A stretch of 64,000 bases of DNA from DAOUKH01 sp965219875. GTDB taxonomy: Bacteria; Chloroflexota; Dehalococcoidia; SHYB01. Made by a program: the position numbers and the translations under genes. Within the stretch, counting starts at the first letter, position 1, and every line of letters starts with the position of its first letter. The stretch lies in assembly GCA_965219875.1 (NCBI GenBank), contig CBDCOW010000003.1:124001-188000 (forward strand). The letters are read 5' to 3'. This document shows positions 7,069 through 15,240 of this stretch, in pieces. Under the pieces are notes generated by a model, which was not told where the DNA came from, did not search any database, and was given only the letters and a program-made list of their open reading frames with translations.

Positions 7069-8889
7069 CTACTCTTCGAACCAAACGTGGTCCCAGTTGG
7101 AGTCGGTCCACCCAAGCGGTGGATAGAGGTCCCGCACCTTGGGCTGAATCGCCCAGAAGAACTGTTGCCACCCTACGGTGATGATGCTCACCTGGTCGAT
7201 CATCCGCTCCTGTAGCTGTCTGACCAAGTCCGCCCGTGCCGCAGGATCCGATTCCACGGACTGGCGTGCGAACAGGTCCGAGATCTGGGCATCCTCCAGC
7301 TTCGTGAACAGGGTCGACTCGACGGCTAGGAAAGCTCCGTCGGGATCGGGGAAGCTCAGGCCGACGCCCTGTACGTTCAGCTCGAAGTTACCTTCGTTCC
7401 TCCTCGCCACGTCCTCCGCGCTCGTGACCGGCGCCCCAGAGGCCCTGATCCCGGCACGGCTGAGGTGATCGATGAGAACCACCTGCGAGGTGCGGTGATA
7501 CGACGTGGGCGAGCTGATCATCTCAACGTCGAGGCCGTTGGGGTAACCGGCTTCCGCCAGCAGCCGCTTGGCCTCCTCCACGTCCGCGAGGTAGCGATCT
7601 CCGTCGCCGTACCCCGGAAGCGCCAGGATCTCTTCCTCAGACAGGCCCCATCCGGGAGGTCCTACCAGGGGCCCGGACGGCCTCGCCACGTGAGGGAGCT
7701 GGGCCGTCTCATGCCGGTTGATGGAGAGGGAGATCGCCCGCCGCACGTTTACGTTGTCGTACGGCGACTTTTGCGAGTTGACCACAATGACCAATTGGTT
7801 CAGGGCGTTAAACGGGGCTGCCTGAAGGTCGGGTACATCGCCCTTGAGATCGTTTACCTGTTCCTCGTTCAGAGTCGATGCGGCAGTCCCGAGGACATCG
7901 AGCCGGCCCGTCCGGAAGAGACCCAGCCGCGTCCCCTCCTCGCCGACGAGGAAGGCCTTGATACCGTCGAGGAAAGGCAGCCCCGGCAGGAAGTAATCCT
8001 CATTCCGCACAAGGCCGTAGGACACGCCTCTGTTGAAGTCGTCGAGGTCGACCATGAAGGGGCCCGTGCCGATATTGGGGCCATCGGTGAGATCGCCACC
8101 GGCCGCATCCCACGTATGCTCGCCGAATACGATGATGCGCGTATGCGCCAGCAGGCTGGGAAGCGACGCCTTCGGCCCGGTCAAGTTCAGTACGAGCGTG
8201 GTGTCGTCCGGCACGTCCATGCTCTCGATGATCTCGAGCTGCGGCGCGAACCGGCCGTTGTTCATCTCGATCGAGAACGCGGCGTCCGACGCGGTGAACG
8301 GCTCGCCATCATGCCACGTCACGCCCTCGCGGAAGTTGAGCGTCAGGACCATGCCGTCAGACGAGGTCTCCCAGGTCTCAGCCAAGCTCGGGAGGACCTT
8401 GTCTCGAGGCGGCTCCCAGTTGAACCGGAGCATTTCGCTGTAGACATTAGCGCCGACCCCATAGTTGAAGAAGAAGCCCGCCAGGCTTGGGTCGCGATTG
8501 CCGATGTCCGCGATCAGCGGTATGTTCAAGACACCGCCGTACTCACCCTCCGGCATCATCATCGCCGCCGTGGGCTCTGGCTCAGGCGTTGCGGTCGGCG
8601 CGGGCATAGCCGTCGCCGTCGGCGCGGGCATAGCCGTCGCCGTCGGCGCCGCCGTGGGAATCGGAGTCTCGCCCGCTGCCGGCCCTTGAGGCCCTTGAGC
8701 TCCTTGAGCCCCTTGAGCTCCTGCCGATCCGTCTGATCCGTCTGATCCCGCCGGTCCCTGAGCGCCCGCCGGTCCCGCTGGGCCTGCGGGCCCTGGCGGT
8801 CCTTCCGCCCCCGTGCAGGCCCCCGCAACGAGGGCCACGACGGCAAGCCCCACAACGATACTAAACCACCTCTTGGAACCGAATCGCAT
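7069..8889 (-). CDS. Peptide-type ABC solute-binding lipoprotein with collagen-like linker
   Basis: A 606-residue SBP_bac_5 protein. The lipoprotein signal ends at lipobox VAGA-Cys25. Directly after it come about 15 Gly-X-Y triplets (residues 27-71), then a Pro/Thr/Ala-rich segment to about 115. The periplasmic binding domain follows, with typical family stretches (LAETWETSSDGM, LNFREGVTWHDG, RRAISLSINR). Known members bind oligopeptides, nickel or other organics. The collagen-like stalk would hold the domain away from the membrane, which is unusual in this family. It is first in a minus-strand operon, about 110 bases from a strong sigma70-like promoter, and is followed by a perfect hairpin. 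Confidence 0.93.
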   Translation of the reverse strand: MRFGSKRWFSIVVGLAVVALVAGACTGAEGPPGPAGPAGPAGAQGPAGSDGSDGSAGAQGAQGAQGPQGPAAGETPIPTAAPTATAMPAPTATAMPAPTATPEPEPTAAMMMPEGEYGGVLNIPLIADIGNRDPSLAGFFFNYGVGANVYSEMLRFNWEPPRDKVLPSLAETWETSSDGMVLTLNFREGVTWHDGEPFTASDAAFSIEMNNGRFAPQLEIIESMDVPDDTTLVLNLTGPKASLPSLLAHTRIIVFGEHTWDAAGGDLTDGPNIGTGPFMVDLDDFNRGVSYGLVRNEDYFLPGLPFLDGIKAFLVGEEGTRLGLFRTGRLDVLGTAASTLNEEQVNDLKGDVPDLQAAPFNALNQLVIVVNSQKSPYDNVNVRRAISLSINRHETAQLPHVARPSGPLVGPPGWGLSEEEILALPGYGDGDRYLADVEEAKRLLAEAGYPNGLDVEMISSPTSYHRTSQVVLIDHLSRAGIRASGAPVTSAEDVARRNEGNFELNVQGVGLSFPDPDGAFLAVESTLFTKLEDAQISDLFARQSVESDPAARADLVRQLQERMIDQVSIITVGWQQFFWAIQPKVRDLYPPLGWTDSNWDHVWFEE

Positions 8890-9000
8890 GGTTTTTCTCC
8901 TTGACCCCTACGGCGCTACTTAGAGCTTCATCTCCGTGGGGGGAACGATACTCTCTGCGTCAAAAGACTCCCAACTCATCGCTTCGAGTCGGGTCGGCGA

Positions 9001-9029
9001 AATATACGTTTCCCCTTCTCTCCTGTCAA
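9001..9029 (-). promoter_or_regulatory. Sigma70-type promoter of the transporter operon
   Basis: On the minus strand TTGACA (9024-9029) is followed after exactly 17 bases by TATATT (9001-9006). This is the best consensus promoter in the window. It points at the solute-binding protein gene and predicts a 5' leader of about 105 bases. Confidence 0.8.
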
Positions 9030-9063
9030 GTCTCTTATTCTAGTGAGTCGACCCCTGGAACGG

Positions 9064-9393
9064 CTACGTGAGCGGTGAGTATTCCGTGGGCCGCAGGAGC
9101 GTGTTGTGGCTGTGGAGCACCCAGGGTTTGTCGCCTTCCGTTTCCGCGACGAGTTGCCGGACTTCGTCATCCGCCAGAAAAGCTGCCCATTTCCTCTCGC
9201 GGTCCGCCAAGCTCTCGTATGCCAGGATATAGATCAAGCGGTGGTTGACTTTTTCGCCCACTTCCGGAATCCACGCCGCGGTCATCTCGATGCCGTGCTT
9301 TTGGAACAACGGAATCATGCGCTTCGCCATCCGCTCGTGGAGCGCCGGCAGCTTGCCGGGAACAACGTCGTAGGTCCGTAGCTCGTGGATCAT
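9064..9393 (-). CDS. NIPSNAP family protein
   Basis: This 109-residue protein has the dimeric alpha-beta barrel pattern of NIPSNAP proteins: the opening IHELRTYDVVPGKL, a central EVGEKVNHRLIYILAYESLADRERKWAAF, and a C-terminal LLRPTEYSPL. NIPSNAP-like proteins often accompany catabolic enzymes but their biochemical role is poorly defined. It is 78 bases after the D-aminoacylase gene and closes that minus-strand set. The operon promoter at 9001-9029 lies between it and the next gene. No strong ribosome binding site precedes the ATG. Confidence 0.85.
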   Translation of the reverse strand: MIHELRTYDVVPGKLPALHERMAKRMIPLFQKHGIEMTAAWIPEVGEKVNHRLIYILAYESLADRERKWAAFLADDEVRQLVAETEGDKPWVLHSHNTLLRPTEYSPLT

Positions 9394-9471
9394 GGTGCGC
9401 CCATTAGGGTGTTCTTGCTGCGGCGGGCTCTGGTCCGGTCCCGCCCGCCCGCGCGCGCGTCGCGTATGGAA

Positions 9472-11160
9472 CTATGGGATAGCTTCCTCGTAGCTGCGCA
9501 GGAGTTTGCCGGGAAGCGCGTCCGTGCACACCGAGTCTTCGAAGGTCACCGTGCCGTTGACGATTGTAAAGCGAAGGCCCTTCGCCTTCTGTATCAGCCG
9601 CCGCTCCTCCCCGGGGAAATCGTTGGAATAGATCGGCCGTTCGTAGAGCAGCCCAAGCTCGTCCAAGTCGTACACGATGATGTCGGCTGCCTTCCCGACC
9701 CGTAGCGTGCCCCGGTTATGGTAGCTGGCGATCCAGGCAGGATAGGCGCTGATCTTGTAGTGGGCCTGCTCCAGGCTGAGGACTTCGGTATCACGCGCCC
9801 AATGGGCCAAGAATTCCACCGGCCACCGTGCGAGCACGCTGAACCGCGTGTGCGCGCCACCGTCGGAGACCGACACGTGGGTGTAAGGGTCCTTGATGCC
9901 CTTGGCCATCGCTTCCTCGACCTCCGGCCCCTCGTTGCGGAACCCGAACTCGGTCCGCAGCTCCTCGTCTAGCGAGAGGTCTATCAAGGCTTCCACCGGG
10001 TGTATTCCACCCATCGCCTCCGCCAGTTGCGGGACTGTCAGACCCTCGTACCGGTAATTTCGTTCGTTGAACACCTGGAAGACCCTGGTCTTCTCCCAAT
10101 TGGTCCTCGGATGGAGCGGGACCTCGGCTTCGCGCTTCATGCCCTCCCGGATATCGGGTTGCCGCAACTTGGCGGCCCGTTCCGCGGGTGTGCCGACGAG
10201 CCCTAGAGCCCAACTGGGCATATAGTCGAATTGATTGAATTCCGCGAGGCTGAATCGCGTATCGACGAACGCGCCCACACGCTGGTGGGCGACGGGGAAC
10301 CCTTCGGACCGTCGGTCGGCGATCCACGCTGGGCCGGACGGGCCTGGTCCGGTTCCAATATGAAGCGGCCGCCCGCTTGCCTCGAGCATCTTCGTCAGAT
10401 GCGCAAGCTGGCCGTCCTGGTCCGGAGAGATGCCCACGGTCCAGCCCATGAACCCCACGCCAAACTCACCCAAGACCTCCGCAAGCGCCAAAGACTCTTC
10501 CTCTGAAGCTGCGTGGCTTGGTATGGGCCCGCCGTCTTCCGCCCGGTCTTCCTCGTTCTTGTCCACCGCGAAACCGAATGCCCCGGCCCGCATGCCCTCA
10601 TGGAAAAGCGTCTTCATTTGGGCAAGCTCGTCCGGCGTGACGTGTCGTCTCTCGCGCGCCGGTATCATGCCCATGACGTAGGCCCGCAACGGGGAAAACG
10701 GAAAGAGCGAGGCGACGTTCAGCCCCAGCCCCTGACCATCCAGGCTATCGAGGAACTCCGGATACGTCTCCCAGTCCCAACGGATGCCGAGCCTCATGGA
10801 CTTGAGCGGTATGGCTTCGATACGGTTCATCATGCGCATGGACAGGTCACGATCGTCGGGCCTCACGGGAGCAAATCCGAAGCCGCACTGGCCTATCGTG
10901 ACCGTCGTTACGCCGAACCAGCCGCTGAGCGTCGCGTAGGGATCCCAGTTCAACTGCGCGTCATAGTGGGTGTGCAAATCGATAGCGCCCGGAGCGACGA
11001 TGCAGCCGCTGGCGTCGATCTCCTTTGCCGCCCCGCTGGGGATCTTTCCGCTGATCATGACCATGCGGCCATCTTTGATCGCGATGTCGCTCCGGTACCG
11101 GGGAATCCCCGTGCCGTCGACGATAGTGCCCCCGCGGATGACCGTATCGAATTCCTGCAT
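9472..11160 (-). CDS. N-acyl-D-amino-acid deacylase family amidohydrolase
   Basis: This 562-residue protein is of the D-aminoacylase/dihydroorotase-like amidohydrolase group. It opens with VIRGGTIVDGTG and carries the metal motif DLHTHYDAQ and the cofactor-site stretch VTIGQCGFGFAP. The conserved DGGAHTRF region, ahead of a KISAYPA and GxLRVGKAADIIVYD tail, is also present. The family removes N-acyl groups from D-amino acids or acts on similar amides. GGGAG lies seven bases before the ATG. The gene begins ten bases after amidohydrolase A2 ends. A second family member is at 44545-46245. Confidence 0.88.
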   Translation of the reverse strand: MQEFDTVIRGGTIVDGTGIPRYRSDIAIKDGRMVMISGKIPSGAAKEIDASGCIVAPGAIDLHTHYDAQLNWDPYATLSGWFGVTTVTIGQCGFGFAPVRPDDRDLSMRMMNRIEAIPLKSMRLGIRWDWETYPEFLDSLDGQGLGLNVASLFPFSPLRAYVMGMIPARERRHVTPDELAQMKTLFHEGMRAGAFGFAVDKNEEDRAEDGGPIPSHAASEEESLALAEVLGEFGVGFMGWTVGISPDQDGQLAHLTKMLEASGRPLHIGTGPGPSGPAWIADRRSEGFPVAHQRVGAFVDTRFSLAEFNQFDYMPSWALGLVGTPAERAAKLRQPDIREGMKREAEVPLHPRTNWEKTRVFQVFNERNYRYEGLTVPQLAEAMGGIHPVEALIDLSLDEELRTEFGFRNEGPEVEEAMAKGIKDPYTHVSVSDGGAHTRFSVLARWPVEFLAHWARDTEVLSLEQAHYKISAYPAWIASYHNRGTLRVGKAADIIVYDLDELGLLYERPIYSNDFPGEERRLIQKAKGLRFTIVNGTVTFEDSVCTDALPGKLLRSYEEAIP

Positions 11161-11170
11161 TGCTTACTCC

Positions 11171-12355
11171 CTAAGCCGGCGTCGCCGTTTCCCAGTTGCT
11201 GGGCACGGGGAACCCGAACACCTCAGCCGCATTCAGATACGTAATGCGGCGAACCTCTTCTTCAGGGACGCCTTCGAAGATCTCTCTGACAACCCGCTGC
11301 GATTCCGGCCACGTACATTCGGTGTGAGGATAGTCGGAGCCCCAGAGCAGATTCTCGACTCCTATGAGCGAGCGAAGAGCCGGGGCCGTGGGGTCATCCT
11401 GAAAGCTTACGAATACATTTCTGTGGAAGTAGTCGCTCGGCATCATGCCGCTGTCATATCGCCCCCACCGCACTGGCCGTTCACGATACCACAGGTCGAG
11501 CCGATAGAGCCAATGCGCCACCCAGCCGGCCTGGTTTTCAACACTGACGACTTTCAACCTGGGATGCCGCTCGAATACTCGTGACAGGATCATGGACGTC
11601 AGCGACCGTTTGATCCAGTGGTCCGCGTTGATATAGACGACCTCCAGAGGCTCGTCCGGGTCCATGGTAGGGTCATGGTGGTACATGGGAATGCCGTCGC
11701 GAACGGTCCGATTGGAACCTGAGTGCAGGCATAGCGGCATGTCCAGCTCCTCAGCCACCGCCCAGAACGGCTCGTACACGTCCTTGTCGTATCCCCGCTC
11801 GTGCGGGGGATGCACGGTGATGACGGCCGCCTCGAGCCCTAGCCCCTTCGCCCGGCTGATCTCCTCGACCGCCCACGGGACGTCATCCAGGTTAATCATC
11901 GCCGCCCCTTTCAGCCGTTCGGGGTGGGGCGCACAGAATTCGGCGATCCAATCGTTGTAGCTGCGGCAGATCGCGGACAGTAAACCGGAATCTTGAAGCC
12001 GCCAGATGCCTCCCACGCCTCGCGTCGGAAACACGACAGCTCCATCGACCCCGTCGAGGTCCATGTCCTTGACCGCCTCGTCGGGTTCATACCCGCCGGG
12101 GCGCACGTTCTCCCAGCGGTCCTCAAGCGAAATCTCGTACGGCTTGTCGGCCTGCAAGCGGAGTCCGGGATGCGTTGCCGTCCCCAGCGAACCGATGGAC
12201 TTGTCGCCCTCCACGACATACCAGTCCGCGGTCTCCCCTTTGACCAGGCGGGGAGCGCGGTCGCGGTATTTGGCGTCGATGCGGCTCGTCCAGAGGTCTG
12301 GCGGCTCGACTATGTGGTTGTCAGCCGAAAGGAGTCTCAGCGTCGCCTGCGGCAT
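11171..12355 (-). CDS. Amidohydrolase family protein (Amidohydro_2), copy A2
   Basis: A 394-residue close paralogue of A1 (1963-3120). Nearly identical blocks include the opening LRLLSADNHIVEPPDLW, PTRGVGGIWRL, CLHSGSNRTVRDG, MYHHDPTMDP and GSDYPHTECTWPES. GGAGGG precedes the ATG at 12355 by about nine bases. It follows copy B2 after 33 bases, repeating the B-A gene order of the first pair. The two copies differ mainly at the C-terminus and at scattered surface positions, suggesting an old duplication with possible substrate divergence. Confidence 0.9.
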   Translation of the reverse strand: MPQATLRLLSADNHIVEPPDLWTSRIDAKYRDRAPRLVKGETADWYVVEGDKSIGSLGTATHPGLRLQADKPYEISLEDRWENVRPGGYEPDEAVKDMDLDGVDGAVVFPTRGVGGIWRLQDSGLLSAICRSYNDWIAEFCAPHPERLKGAAMINLDDVPWAVEEISRAKGLGLEAAVITVHPPHERGYDKDVYEPFWAVAEELDMPLCLHSGSNRTVRDGIPMYHHDPTMDPDEPLEVVYINADHWIKRSLTSMILSRVFERHPRLKVVSVENQAGWVAHWLYRLDLWYRERPVRWGRYDSGMMPSDYFHRNVFVSFQDDPTAPALRSLIGVENLLWGSDYPHTECTWPESQRVVREIFEGVPEEEVRRITYLNAAEVFGFPVPSNWETATPA

Positions 12356-12388
12356 CTGTGCAGCCCTCCCAGTCCTTCCGCGCTTGGA

Positions 12389-13552
12389 TCACGACCCAAA
12401 GGAGAAGTCGTAGAGGCGGGCGGCATTGTCCCGCGTCATCCTCACCTTCTCCTCCAATGGAACGCCTTCGAAAATATCGTCTACGATCTCCCGGGAGCGC
12501 GGGAACGTCGCCTCCGCGTGTGGATAGTCCGCGCCCCACATCAGACGGTCCGGCCCGATGTGTCTGCGCATCTGGATGCCGACGGCATCCTCCTGAAAGC
12601 TGATATACACATTCTGCCGGAAGAAGTCGCTGGGGAGCGCGCTCGTCTGAAACCGGCGGCCCTTGAGCCCGGCAACCCGGTGCTGATAGGTGTCGTCCAT
12701 GCGGTGCAGTAGGTAGAAGGCCCAGGAGATCTCGAACTCCGCCACGACGATCTTGAGATTGGGATGGCGCTCGAAGACGCCCCCGAAGATCAGCGCTGCT
12801 AGGGAAATGCGCAGCTCGTGCGCCCATGCCGACATCGAGACGGGGTCCATTGCCGACGCTGCGATGCCGGTATTCGGGGCCCCGCGCTCGGTGCCGATAT
12901 GCAGGGTCAGCGGTGTCTCGGATTGCTCGGCGGCGGCCCAGAGTGGCTCATAGCTCGGGTGGTCGTAACGGACCTTCGGACCGACCGGGACCAGTGCCCC
13001 GGCCAGCCCCAACGCCCGGGATCGTTCCAGCTCCCCAACGCTTTCCTCGATGCTGTCGACGTTGAGGATGGCGATGCCTTTGAGTCGGCCGGGGTGGCGG
13101 CCACAGAATTCCGCGACGTGGTCGTTGTACGCGCGGACACATGCCGAAAGCAGATCGGAGTCCTCGACCTTGTAGATCTGCATACCTGCCGTGGGATAGA
13201 GGACCGCTCCGGCCACTCCGTCCAGATCCATATCCTGCACGTGCGCATCGGGGTCGAGGGCGCCGGGGCGGATGGCCTCGAACTGGCCATCGAAAGAAAG
13301 TTCCTCCGGCCGCGTGAACCGGAGGCCTGCTTGATAGGCCGTGCCTCGGATGCTCTGAAATCTGACGCCGTCCGCGTGCCACTCGTCGTTGTCAGCAACT
13401 CGGACGACTCTCGGGGCCCGGTGCCGGAAGCGGGCATCCGTACGTCGAGACCAAAGGTCCGCCGGCTCGAGGACGTGCGAGTCCGACGACACGAGGGGGC
13501 AGCGTTCGACTAGAGCGGTAGCGACGTCCAGTCCGGCGGTCTCGGCGTTCAT
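12389..13552 (-). CDS. Amidohydrolase family protein (Amidohydro_2), copy B2
   Basis: A 387-residue close paralogue of B1 (3192-4358). It shares LVSSDSHVLEPADLW, the DMDLDGVAGAVLYPT block, the LTLHIGTER His and the C-terminal GADYPHAEATFP metal-ligand Asp. It is the first gene of the minus-strand set B2-A2-D-aminoacylase-NIPSNAP. Gaps of 33, 10 and 78 bases make one transcript likely. Like its relatives it lacks a signal peptide, so action on an imported substrate in the cytoplasm is the simplest reading. Confidence 0.9.
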   Translation of the reverse strand: MNAETAGLDVATALVERCPLVSSDSHVLEPADLWSRRTDARFRHRAPRVVRVADNDEWHADGVRFQSIRGTAYQAGLRFTRPEELSFDGQFEAIRPGALDPDAHVQDMDLDGVAGAVLYPTAGMQIYKVEDSDLLSACVRAYNDHVAEFCGRHPGRLKGIAILNVDSIEESVGELERSRALGLAGALVPVGPKVRYDHPSYEPLWAAAEQSETPLTLHIGTERGAPNTGIAASAMDPVSMSAWAHELRISLAALIFGGVFERHPNLKIVVAEFEISWAFYLLHRMDDTYQHRVAGLKGRRFQTSALPSDFFRQNVYISFQEDAVGIQMRRHIGPDRLMWGADYPHAEATFPRSREIVDDIFEGVPLEEKVRMTRDNAARLYDFSFGS

Positions 13553-13691
13553 AGGCAGACTCCCCAGCCTATCCTACACTCACCGCACCTCTTCAGCTCG
13601 CAAACAGGAGGCGCTCTCCCTCCATCACGGCCCCATAGGGGTGTCAAGGAAGACCCGCGCCACGCAGACCGTGAGCGTGTCCCACGCACGT

Positions 13692-13719
13692 TTGCGGCAA
13701 TTGCTCCGAGGTGTAAAAT
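13692..13719 (+). promoter_or_regulatory. Putative promoter of the plus-strand amidohydrolase
   Basis: TTGCGG (13692-13697), a 16-base spacer and TAAAAT (13714-13719), 75 bases upstream of the ATG at 13794. Partial matches to both sigma70 hexamers. Confidence 0.45.
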
Positions 13720-13793
13720 GGCGCTTGGCCCACGCGGCGCTCTAGGCCGCCAATCTTTGGGGCCCGACTGTAAGAGGACCAGGAGGTCTTTTC

Positions 13794-14954
13794 ATGAAGA
13801 ACGGGTTCCGCGTTCTCGATAGCGACATCCACGTGATTGAGCCTCCGGATCTGTACGAGCGCTATCTCGATCAAAAGTATCAGGCATACGCGCCCACGTT
13901 TATCCCGTCACCAGGGCGCAAATTCCGCAACAACTGGCTGGTCAATGTTCCCGGCGAAGACCGGAAGGTGCAGCAGTACGCGATACATGAGAAGTTCCGA
14001 GAAGCAAGAGTCGCGAGGGTTGGCCACTATCTCAAGGACGCCGAGCAAGATGGCTACGGCCCCGACAGCATGCTGCGGGCCATGGATATGGAAGGCGTTG
14101 ACGTTGCCACCCTGTTCCGTACCTGGGCTCAGGGGCATGTCTCCTTCGACGCCATGGACCCGGAGTTCGCCGCCGCCCTCTGCCGCGCCTACAACAACTG
14201 GCTTGCGGACTACTGCAACAAGGACCCTGACCGCCTCAAAGGCGCCGCTCTGATCTCTCTCCACAGCATCGAACTGGCCGTGAAGGAGACGAGACGAGCC
14301 GTGACCGAACTCGGGATGCTCGGGGTGACGTTCGAGCCCAACCCCATCAATGGCAGGTTCTTTCACGACCACGAGTGCGCTCCTTTGTGGGACGTGGCGC
14401 AAGAGCTCGACATTCCGGTATGCCTCCATGACACCGCCGTTGGGCACAACGCCACCCATCACGCGAACTTTATGCGCAGCCATCCCAGCCCTGGGGTCTT
14501 CGGCAACACGTTTGCCTTTCCCCTCGGTCTGATGGAAGCGGTCGGCAGCTTCACCATGGGGGGCGTCTTGGAGACGTTCCCACGCCTTCGGGTTGCGTTC
14601 CTCGAGGGGAACTTCAGCTGGGTGCCCTGGCTGCTGTGGCGCCTCGACGAGCAGTGGGAGATGTACGGTCCCGGCGAAGACGTGGAGCTTGCGAAGAAGC
14701 CCAGCGAGTACTTCCTCAGCCAGTGCGTGGTCTCCGTGGAGGCGGGCGAGGACATCGCGAAGTTTGCCTTCGACGCCATTGGGAATGAAAACGTCGTGCT
14801 CTCAACCGACTTTCCTCATTTCGACTCGCCGTTTCCCCACGCCATAGACACGTTCTTGGCCCTCCCAGGCATCAGTGACGAGACCAAGCGCAAGGCCCTA
14901 TGGGACAACTGCGCCCGGCTCTATGCGATGAAGGACCCGGTGCCCGCGAACTGA
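13794..14954 (+). CDS. Amidohydrolase family protein (Amidohydro_2)
   Basis: A 386-residue member of a different subgroup from the A and B copies. It has the metal motif RVLDSDIHVIEPPDLY, a central VCLHDTAVGH, LEGNFSWVPWLLWRLDE and the C-terminal LSTDFPHFDSPFPH with the metal-ligand Asp. AGGAGG lies upstream of the ATG at 13794. The gene is divergent from amidohydrolase B2 and is followed by a strong hairpin, so it seems to be monocistronic. Substrate unknown; the family includes decarboxylases and hydrolases. Confidence 0.88.
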   Translation: MKNGFRVLDSDIHVIEPPDLYERYLDQKYQAYAPTFIPSPGRKFRNNWLVNVPGEDRKVQQYAIHEKFREARVARVGHYLKDAEQDGYGPDSMLRAMDMEGVDVATLFRTWAQGHVSFDAMDPEFAAALCRAYNNWLADYCNKDPDRLKGAALISLHSIELAVKETRRAVTELGMLGVTFEPNPINGRFFHDHECAPLWDVAQELDIPVCLHDTAVGHNATHHANFMRSHPSPGVFGNTFAFPLGLMEAVGSFTMGGVLETFPRLRVAFLEGNFSWVPWLLWRLDEQWEMYGPGEDVELAKKPSEYFLSQCVVSVEAGEDIAKFAFDAIGNENVVLSTDFPHFDSPFPHAIDTFLALPGISDETKRKALWDNCARLYAMKDPVPAN

Positions 14955-14966
14955 GCCGAACGAGAA

Positions 14967-15001
14967 GCCCATACCCACGCGAGCTTTGCGCGGGTATGGG
15001 C
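14967..15001 (+). terminator. Strong hairpin after the amidohydrolase gene
   Basis: An inverted repeat GCCCATACCC...GGGTATGGGC, extended inward by CGCG/CGCG pairing with one bulge, begins 13 bases after the stop codon at 14954. No U-run follows. Probable transcript end or stabilising structure. Confidence 0.6.
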
Positions 15002-15182
15002 ATCCGGCCACCATCACCGCAGTCCGCTTCGTCGCGGTCGACTCCCTACCGCTTTAGGGCTGGGCGACGTCAATGAACGGTCCGGCGACACTGCAACGCA
15101 GCTAAACGGGCGCGCCTCCCGTCACCCTCGCGTCAGCCCGGTTACGCAACGGTCTCCAGCCGAAGCGCCCGGTGCGCCTTGC

Positions 15183-15188
15183 TATACT
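15183..15188 (+). promoter_or_regulatory. Putative -10 element of the acyl-CoA dehydrogenase gene
   Basis: TATACT, 53 bases upstream of the ATG at 15241, without a recognisable -35 hexamer. Same type of box as at 1439, 18096 and 27948. Confidence 0.35.
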
Positions 15189-15240
15189 CTGATGGCCGCG
15201 GACTCTAGGCCGCGATCCTCCTTCGGAATAAAGGACGCCC

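Noticed and set aside
7465..8736. 423-codon plus-strand open frame opposite the solute-binding protein gene
   Set aside because: Arg/His-rich antisense shadow of a GC-rich gene. The minus strand has a signal peptide, lipobox and family motifs.
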